Below the pieces are notes generated by a model. That model worked only from the letters and a program-made list of their open reading frames with translations, made no database searches and had not been told where the DNA came from. A program made the translations under genes and the position numbers. A stretch of DNA of 31,313 bases from contig CAZDUA010000027.1 in assembly GCA_964508495.1 (NCBI GenBank), forward strand, positions 1 to 31,313, given 5' to 3'. This DNA is from CABMGU01 sp964508495 (GTDB taxonomy: Archaea; Nanobdellota; Nanobdellia; Woesearchaeales; ARS49). Numbering within the stretch: position 1 is the first letter of the stretch; each line of letters begins with the position of its first letter. Below are positions 30,348 to 31,313 of this stretch, one piece after another.

Positions 30348-30408
30348 TCTTCTGATGGGGATGCGCCAGAGCTACTTATTTAAATACTCATTCTGCTATT
30401 CGTTATTC

Positions 30409-31179
30409 ATGCAAATCACATTAAATCTCAAAGAAAAATTAGAACAAACTGCTAATGAGTATTTTGAAAGAGCAAAAAAATCAAGAAAGAAAGCAGAAAC
30501 AGCAAGAGAAATAGTAATAAAATTCAAAAAACAAGTGGAAGATTTAGAACAAAAACAAATAACTGAAGAGAAAAAAGCAGAAAAGAAAAGAACAGCGCCA
30601 CAAGAATGGTACGAAAAATTCAGATGGTTCATTTCTTCAGAAGGCTTCTTGTGCATTGGCGGAAGAGACGCGGGCTCAAACGAAGTTGTAATTAAAAAAC
30701 ACACAGACAAAAACGACATTATATTCCACACAGAAGCACCAGGAAGCCCATTCTTCATAGTAAAAACAGAAAACAAAAAACCAACAGACATAACATTCCA
30801 AGAAGTCGCAGACGCAACAGCATGCTTCTCAAGAGCGTGGAAAATAGGGGTCAGCACAACAGAAGCATACTCCGTGCTGCCAGAGCAAGTCAGCAAAACA
30901 GCAAAAGCAGGAGAGTATCTGTCAAAAGGAGGGTTCATGGTAATAGGCAAAAGAACATTTTACCAAGGAAAAATGACGATCGCAGTAGGAAAATTAGTTG
31001 ACGGCAGAATAATGAGCGGGCCAGAATCAGCAGTAAAACAACACTGCAAAGAATACATTATTGTGAAACAAGGAAGAGACAAGCCAAGCGATTGCGCCAA
31101 AAAAATAGCAAGAAAATTAAATGCAGACATAGATGAAGTGTTGAGGTCACTGCCAGCAGGAACATGCCAAACAAAATAA
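30409..31179 (+). CDS. NFACT-R (DUF814) RNA-binding protein without NFACT-N domain
   Basis: A 256-aa protein. The start at ATG 30409 fits a TATA box ACTTATTTAAATAC (30373-30386); the frame is open further upstream but that part lies antisense to the UPF0182 gene. Residues 5-65 are a Lys/Glu coiled coil, then WYEKFRWFISSEGFLCIGGRDAGSNEVVIKKH starts the NFACT-R domain (about 70-175) with HTEAPGSPFFIV. In RqcH/NEMF this domain helps bind stalled 60S/50S subunits and tRNA. The N-terminal NFACT-N and HhH parts are missing, so it may pair with another protein. It overlaps the YhbY gene by 16 bases. Confidence 0.88.
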   Translation: MQITLNLKEKLEQTANEYFERAKKSRKKAETAREIVIKFKKQVEDLEQKQITEEKKAEKKRTAPQEWYEKFRWFISSEGFLCIGGRDAGSNEVVIKKHTDKNDIIFHTEAPGSPFFIVKTENKKPTDITFQEVADATACFSRAWKIGVSTTEAYSVLPEQVSKTAKAGEYLSKGGFMVIGKRTFYQGKMTIAVGKLVDGRIMSGPESAVKQHCKEYIIVKQGRDKPSDCAKKIARKLNADIDEVLRSLPAGTCQTK

Positions 31180-31313
31180 ACCACCACGCGCTACAACCAA
31201 GCCTGAGAATAGGAAAATCAGGCATCACTGACAATGTTATAAAACAACTAAAGACAATACTCAAAAAGAAAAAAGTCATCAAAGTCAAATTTTTGCCAAG
31301 CGCAATACACGAT
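31164..31313 (+). CDS. yhbY: YhbY/CRM-domain RNA-binding protein, truncated by window end
   Basis: The first 50 codons are present; the gene runs off the window. ALQPSLRIGKSGITDNVIKQL and LKKKKVIKVKFL match the CRM (YhbY) fold, in which the GxxGxT-type loop (GKSGIT here) contacts RNA. In bacteria YhbY binds pre-50S particles. The start overlaps the NFACT-R gene by 16 bases, implying coupled translation and a shared role around the large ribosomal subunit. Confidence 0.88.
   Translation, partial: MPNKINHHALQPSLRIGKSGITDNVIKQLKTILKKKKVIKVKFLPSAIHD

Noticed and set aside
29890..30408. N-terminal extension of the NFACT-R protein
   Set aside because: The open frame continues upstream, but that part is antisense to UPF0182, while a TATA box and ATG at leaderless spacing support a start at 30409.

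Overview
The window is archaeal chromosome. It carries aEF-1alpha, aEF-2, eL8/L7Ae, eS28, eL24 and archaeal uS10, TATA-type promoters (often the TTTATAAA or CTTTTTAAA kind), many leaderless genes with the start codon about 22-30 bases after the TATA box, and GGTG-type Shine-Dalgarno sites inside operons. Very compact spacing (many 4-base ATGA overlaps), small proteins, and bacterial-type genes beside archaeal ribosomal genes suggest a DPANN archaeon, most likely Woesearchaeota/Pacearchaeota-like. The lineage is an inference.

Layout. 15-223: tRNA-Ser(GGA) followed by a small element ending in a copy of the tRNA 3' end. 262-2430: flavin disulfide reductase, small membrane protein, Cys-rich lipoprotein. 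2465-2591: nested palindrome and tRNA-Glu(CTC). 2625-5274: acyl-ACP desaturase-like diiron protein, cNMP-binding-domain protein, AI-2E-type permease. 5191-5870 (minus): YqjE-like and YqjD-like envelope proteins and a 54-aa orphan. 5933-9104 (minus): a thiol-redox block (thioredoxin lipoprotein, CcdA, TlpA/DipZ-like protein, 2-Cys peroxiredoxin, CxxC-x17-CxxC zinc protein). 9271-9528: tRNA-Ser(TGA) with a second copy of the tRNA-tail element. 9569-11753: His-rich membrane protein, 19-aa CxxC peptide, second CcdA-like protein, pterin dehydratase and small proteins. 11737-14308: YvcK/CofD-like protein, Nudix hydrolase, ZIP transporter, DUF378 protein. 14343-16088: uS10 and EF-1alpha, with a synonymous second copy of the uS10 3' end. 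16675-20281: operon L7Ae, S28e, L24e, NDK, EF-2. 20423-24680: prepilin peptidase, pilin, two HIT proteins, two beta-helix surface proteins. 24717-27517: wHTH/S-layer-like regulator divergent from a 17-codon leader ORF and glmS. 27610-30318: UPF0182 membrane protein with foreign-looking codon use. 30409-31313: NFACT-R protein and a truncated YhbY/CRM-domain protein.

The most unusual signal is a family of tiny palindromic elements placed exactly at the 3' ends of essential genes. Two tRNA-Ser genes and rpsJ are each followed by a short spacer that carries an inverted piece of the target, a GAAC-(2-3)-GTTC hairpin and then a second copy of the target's own 3' end. The tRNA copies are exact and follow each tRNA's own acceptor stem. 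The rpsJ copy differs at six positions, all synonymous. No integrase or transposase gene is present in the window. These look like very small integrative elements, or scars of them, that preserve the target gene.

Genes with linked jobs include the two CcdA-type electron conduits with extracytoplasmic thioredoxin partners, the prepilin peptidase with a class III signal pilin, and GlmS with a surface-related regulator across a perfectly palindromic promoter.
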